A DNA stretch of 64,000 bases from Acidobacteriota bacterium. GTDB taxonomy: Bacteria > Acidobacteriota > UBA6911. A model generated the notes under the pieces. The model was not told the DNA's origin and made no database searches. It saw only the letters and a list, made by a program, of their open reading frames with translations. Of the stretch, positions 62,187 to 64,000 are shown piece by piece (within the stretch, counting starts at the first letter, position 1; every line of letters starts with the position of its first letter). Location of the stretch: positions 1 to 64,000 of the forward strand of contig JAAYCX010000044.1 of the NCBI GenBank assembly GCA_012729555.1, in the 5' to 3' direction. Made by a program: the position numbers and the translations under genes.

Positions 62187-62214
62187 TTGCGTCCGCGCCG
62201 GAATCCCCTATAAT
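62187..62214 (+). promoter_or_regulatory. Promoter of the octaheme cytochrome gene
   Basis: TTGCGT (62187-62192), 16-base spacer, TATAAT (62209-62214), leader about 58 bases to the ATG. The -10 box is a perfect consensus. Confidence 0.6.
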
Positions 62215-62279
62215 GAAGACCAAAGGCTCGACCGGACACCCAACGACCGGGATTTGATGTATTTCAGAAAGGCGGTACC

Positions 62280-63533
62280 ATGAAAACGCCGGGATTGCGC
62301 ATGATGCTGTTCGCAGCGGCCCTTGCCGCCGGCATGAGTCTCAATGCCGGGCTGGCGGCCGACTGCGTGGATTGCCACAAGAACGTCACCCCCAACATCG
62401 TGACCGACTGGGAGCTGAGCAAGCACGGGCAGATGGGGATGGACTGCGCCGTGTGCCACGGCTCGGACCATGTCTCCGCCACCGATGTCGCCAAGACGAA
62501 GATTCCCACCCCGGACACCTGCGCCACCTGCCACGACGCCCGGGTGCAGCAGTACAAGAAGGGAAAACACGCCCTGGCCTGGGCTTCGATGAAGGCGATG
62601 CCCACCATGCACTGGCAGCCCTCCATCGTCACCGACGGGATGAAGGGGTGCGGCGGCTGCCACAAGATCGGGGTCAAGACCGAGGCGGAGATCAAGGACC
62701 TGAAGAAGAACAATCCCGGCTACGGCACGGCCTCCTGCGACGCCTGCCACACGCGGCACACCTTCTCGGTCGTCGAGGCGCGGCAGCCGCAGGCGTGCCA
62801 GACCTGCCACATGGGTTTCGACCACCCCCAGTGGGAGATGTATTCCTCCTCCAAGCACGGCGTGCGCGCCCTGCTCAAACAGAACAAGGTTCTGCCGGAA
62901 GGGACGGCCGCCCCTACCTGCCAGACCTGCCACATGCAGGAGGGAAATCACGAAGTCCGGACCGCCTGGGGTTTCCTGGGGCTGCGGCTCCCCATGCCGG
63001 GGGACATCATCTGGGCCGAGGACCGCAAGACCATCTTTCAGGCTATCGGGGTTCTCGACCCTGCCGGCAATCCCACCGAGCGTCTCGACGCGGTGAAGAA
63101 GATCGATCTGCTGCGCACCACGCAGGAGGAGTGGCAGAAGGAACGGGACAAGACCCTCAATACCTGCCGGCAGTGCCACTCGGCCAGCTTCGCCGGGTCG
63201 GAACTGCTCAAGGGGGACCAGATGATCAAGGAGATCGATCACCTGATGGCCGAGGCGATCCGCGTCGTCGCCGGGCTGTATAAAGACGGGGTCCTCAAGC
63301 AACCCAAGTCCTACGCCTACGCCTTCCCCGACCTCCTGGCGTTCCAGGACGCCCCGACTTCGATCGAGACCAAGCTGTTCGTGATGTTCCTCGAGCACCG
63401 GAACCGGGCGTTCCAGGGGATGTTTCATGCCAGCCCCGATTACGCCTGGTGGTACGGCTACAGCGAGATGCAGAGCGACCTGACCGAGATCAAGTACATG
63501 GCGGAGGAGATGCGCAAGGCGAAGGGGAAATAG
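62280..63533 (+). CDS. Periplasmic octaheme cytochrome c (hydroxylamine oxidoreductase-like)
   Basis: 417 residues with a signal peptide (MMLFAAALAAGMSLNAGLAA) and eight CxxCH motifs: CVDCH, CAVCH, CATCH, CGGCH, CDACH, CQTCH, CQTCH and CRQCH. Motif number and spacing, the MHWQPSI segment before the fourth heme and the C-terminal helical half without hemes match the HAO/octaheme MCC family. In some relatives a tyrosine cross-links to the active-site heme (hydroxylamine oxidation); in reductive ones it is missing and nitrite or hydroxylamine is reduced. The late Tyr-rich segment (PDYAWWYGYSEM) could supply such a residue but this needs alignment. AAAGGCGG precedes the ATG. Confidence 0.9.
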   Translation: MKTPGLRMMLFAAALAAGMSLNAGLAADCVDCHKNVTPNIVTDWELSKHGQMGMDCAVCHGSDHVSATDVAKTKIPTPDTCATCHDARVQQYKKGKHALAWASMKAMPTMHWQPSIVTDGMKGCGGCHKIGVKTEAEIKDLKKNNPGYGTASCDACHTRHTFSVVEARQPQACQTCHMGFDHPQWEMYSSSKHGVRALLKQNKVLPEGTAAPTCQTCHMQEGNHEVRTAWGFLGLRLPMPGDIIWAEDRKTIFQAIGVLDPAGNPTERLDAVKKIDLLRTTQEEWQKERDKTLNTCRQCHSASFAGSELLKGDQMIKEIDHLMAEAIRVVAGLYKDGVLKQPKSYAYAFPDLLAFQDAPTSIETKLFVMFLEHRNRAFQGMFHASPDYAWWYGYSEMQSDLTEIKYMAEEMRKAKGK

Positions 63534-63567
63534 CCCCTCGTTTCCCAAAACGCCGCAAGGGCCAACC

Positions 63568-63599
63568 GCGGGCCGCCTCCGGGCGGCCCGCTCTGTTTT
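63568..63599 (+). terminator. Rho-independent terminator after the octaheme cytochrome
   Basis: GCGGGCCGCC, four-base loop TCCG, GGCGGCCCGC, then TCTGTTTT. Perfect ten-base stem, 35 bases past the stop. Confidence 0.85.
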
Positions 63600-63612
63600 C
63601 CGGGGTTGTCTC

Positions 63613-64000
63613 TCAGTTCCTGCGCAGGGGGGTGGTGTAGAGCATGAGGATGTGACTGGCGTTGTCCTCGTTGGAAATCACCGTCCTGGTCTCGTCCGGG
63701 ATGATGCCGTCCAGCCCGTAATCGTGGCAAACGATCCGCGAGCCCGGTTTCAGTTTTTCCAGCTGGGGCAGGAGGCGGCGGTTCATTTCGGGGAGCAGGT
63801 AGATGGGGAGGACGGTGGCCTCGGCCAGGTCGACCTTGAAGATGTCCTCCTGGATGATCTCGACCAGGTTCCCGACCCCGTTTCTGGCCACGTTCTCCCG
63901 GGACTCCCGGACGCGCACCGGGTCGATGTCGTAGCCGACGGCGCGGCACCCGTACTTCTGGGCCGCCAGCACCAGCATGCGGCCGTCGCCGCACCCGAGG
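63613..64000 (-). CDS. Class I SAM-dependent methyltransferase (3' part; runs off right edge)
   Basis: About 129 residues are visible, with the start beyond the window. At the edge the frame reads LGCGDGRMLVLAAQKYG, the SAM-binding motif I, then GYDIDPVRVRESRENVARNG (motif II, acidic D contacting ribose), IIQEDIFKVDLAEATVLPIYLLPE (motif IV region) and LKPGSRIVCHDYGLDG. The fold is a Rossmann methyltransferase; similar short proteins have been annotated as lysine or small-molecule methyltransferases. No target can be assigned. It converges on the cytochrome gene. Confidence 0.82.
   Translation of the reverse strand, partial: LGCGDGRMLVLAAQKYGCRAVGYDIDPVRVRESRENVARNGVGNLVEIIQEDIFKVDLAEATVLPIYLLPEMNRRLLPQLEKLKPGSRIVCHDYGLDGIIPDETRTVISNEDNASHILMLYTTPLRRN

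Overview
The window is a 64 kb, very GC-rich stretch from a Gram-negative-type (diderm) bacterium with a strongly anaerobic enzyme set. Evidence for a second membrane is a TonB-dependent receptor. Evidence for anaerobic life is a pyruvate:ferredoxin oxidoreductase, a second 2-oxoacid:ferredoxin oxidoreductase, corrinoid methyltransferases with their iron-sulfur reactivase, and an octaheme cytochrome c. Gene style (many secreted esterases, a small GVFRFRSLQEAQAAR-type protein, XRE-cupin next to an acyl-CoA ligase) fits an anaerobic Acidobacteriota member; Desulfobacterota-like bacteria are the main alternative. This taxonomic placement is inference only.

Layout. 0-6.4 kb: 5' part of an Old Yellow Enzyme-type reductase, an MFS carrier, a hotdog thioesterase, a frameshifted clostripain-like gene coupled to a stand-alone hisF, then an XRE-cupin regulator with an acyl-CoA synthetase. 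6.4-11.5 kb: a four-gene operon TonB receptor-ModA-ModB-ModC for molybdate or tungstate. 11.7-12.9 kb: DUF5320 and NifX-like proteins with an 18-bp tandem repeat. 13-28.2 kb: a carbohydrate/ester region with two tannase/feruloyl-esterase family proteins, GH51, pirin, a 1300-residue GH2 enzyme, DUF3237, three other alpha/beta hydrolases, and a TetR gene facing its probable palindromic operator. 28.2-40 kb: a corrinoid C1-transfer locus with one corrinoid protein, one methyltetrahydrofolate-type methyltransferase, four uroporphyrinogen-decarboxylase-fold proteins, a RACo-like reactivator, a hydantoinase-A-like ASKHA protein, an arylamine N-acetyltransferase and a DUF2284 protein. 40-42 kb: an AT-rich AbiE toxin-antitoxin island with decayed remains of what looks like a second (MntA/HepT-type) system. 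42.2-53 kb: two stand-alone molybdenum hydroxylase large subunits either side of DUF72, Fic, YdeI and a tRNA-Met, then a sensor cut off at its HAMP domain. 53-59.8 kb: a four-subunit-equivalent 2-oxoacid:ferredoxin oxidoreductase (beta and gamma fused) followed by single-chain PFOR. 59.8-64 kb: an SLC13/ArsB-type carrier, a saccharopine dehydrogenase-like protein, an octaheme cytochrome and a partial methyltransferase.

How the parts may fit. GH51 and feruloyl-esterase-type enzymes could release methoxylated aromatics from plant cell wall; the corrinoid locus could move their methyl groups to a folate carrier; the molybdate/tungstate uptake operon could supply the molybdenum hydroxylases; ferredoxin-linked oxidoreductases would handle the resulting acyl/2-oxoacid flux. 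This integrated reading is a hypothesis. Substrates cannot be fixed from sequence alone.

Starts were often moved downstream to the best Shine-Dalgarno site. At least three genes (thioesterase, GH2, abiEi) have a good -10 box only 7 to 8 bases before the start codon and are probably leaderless.
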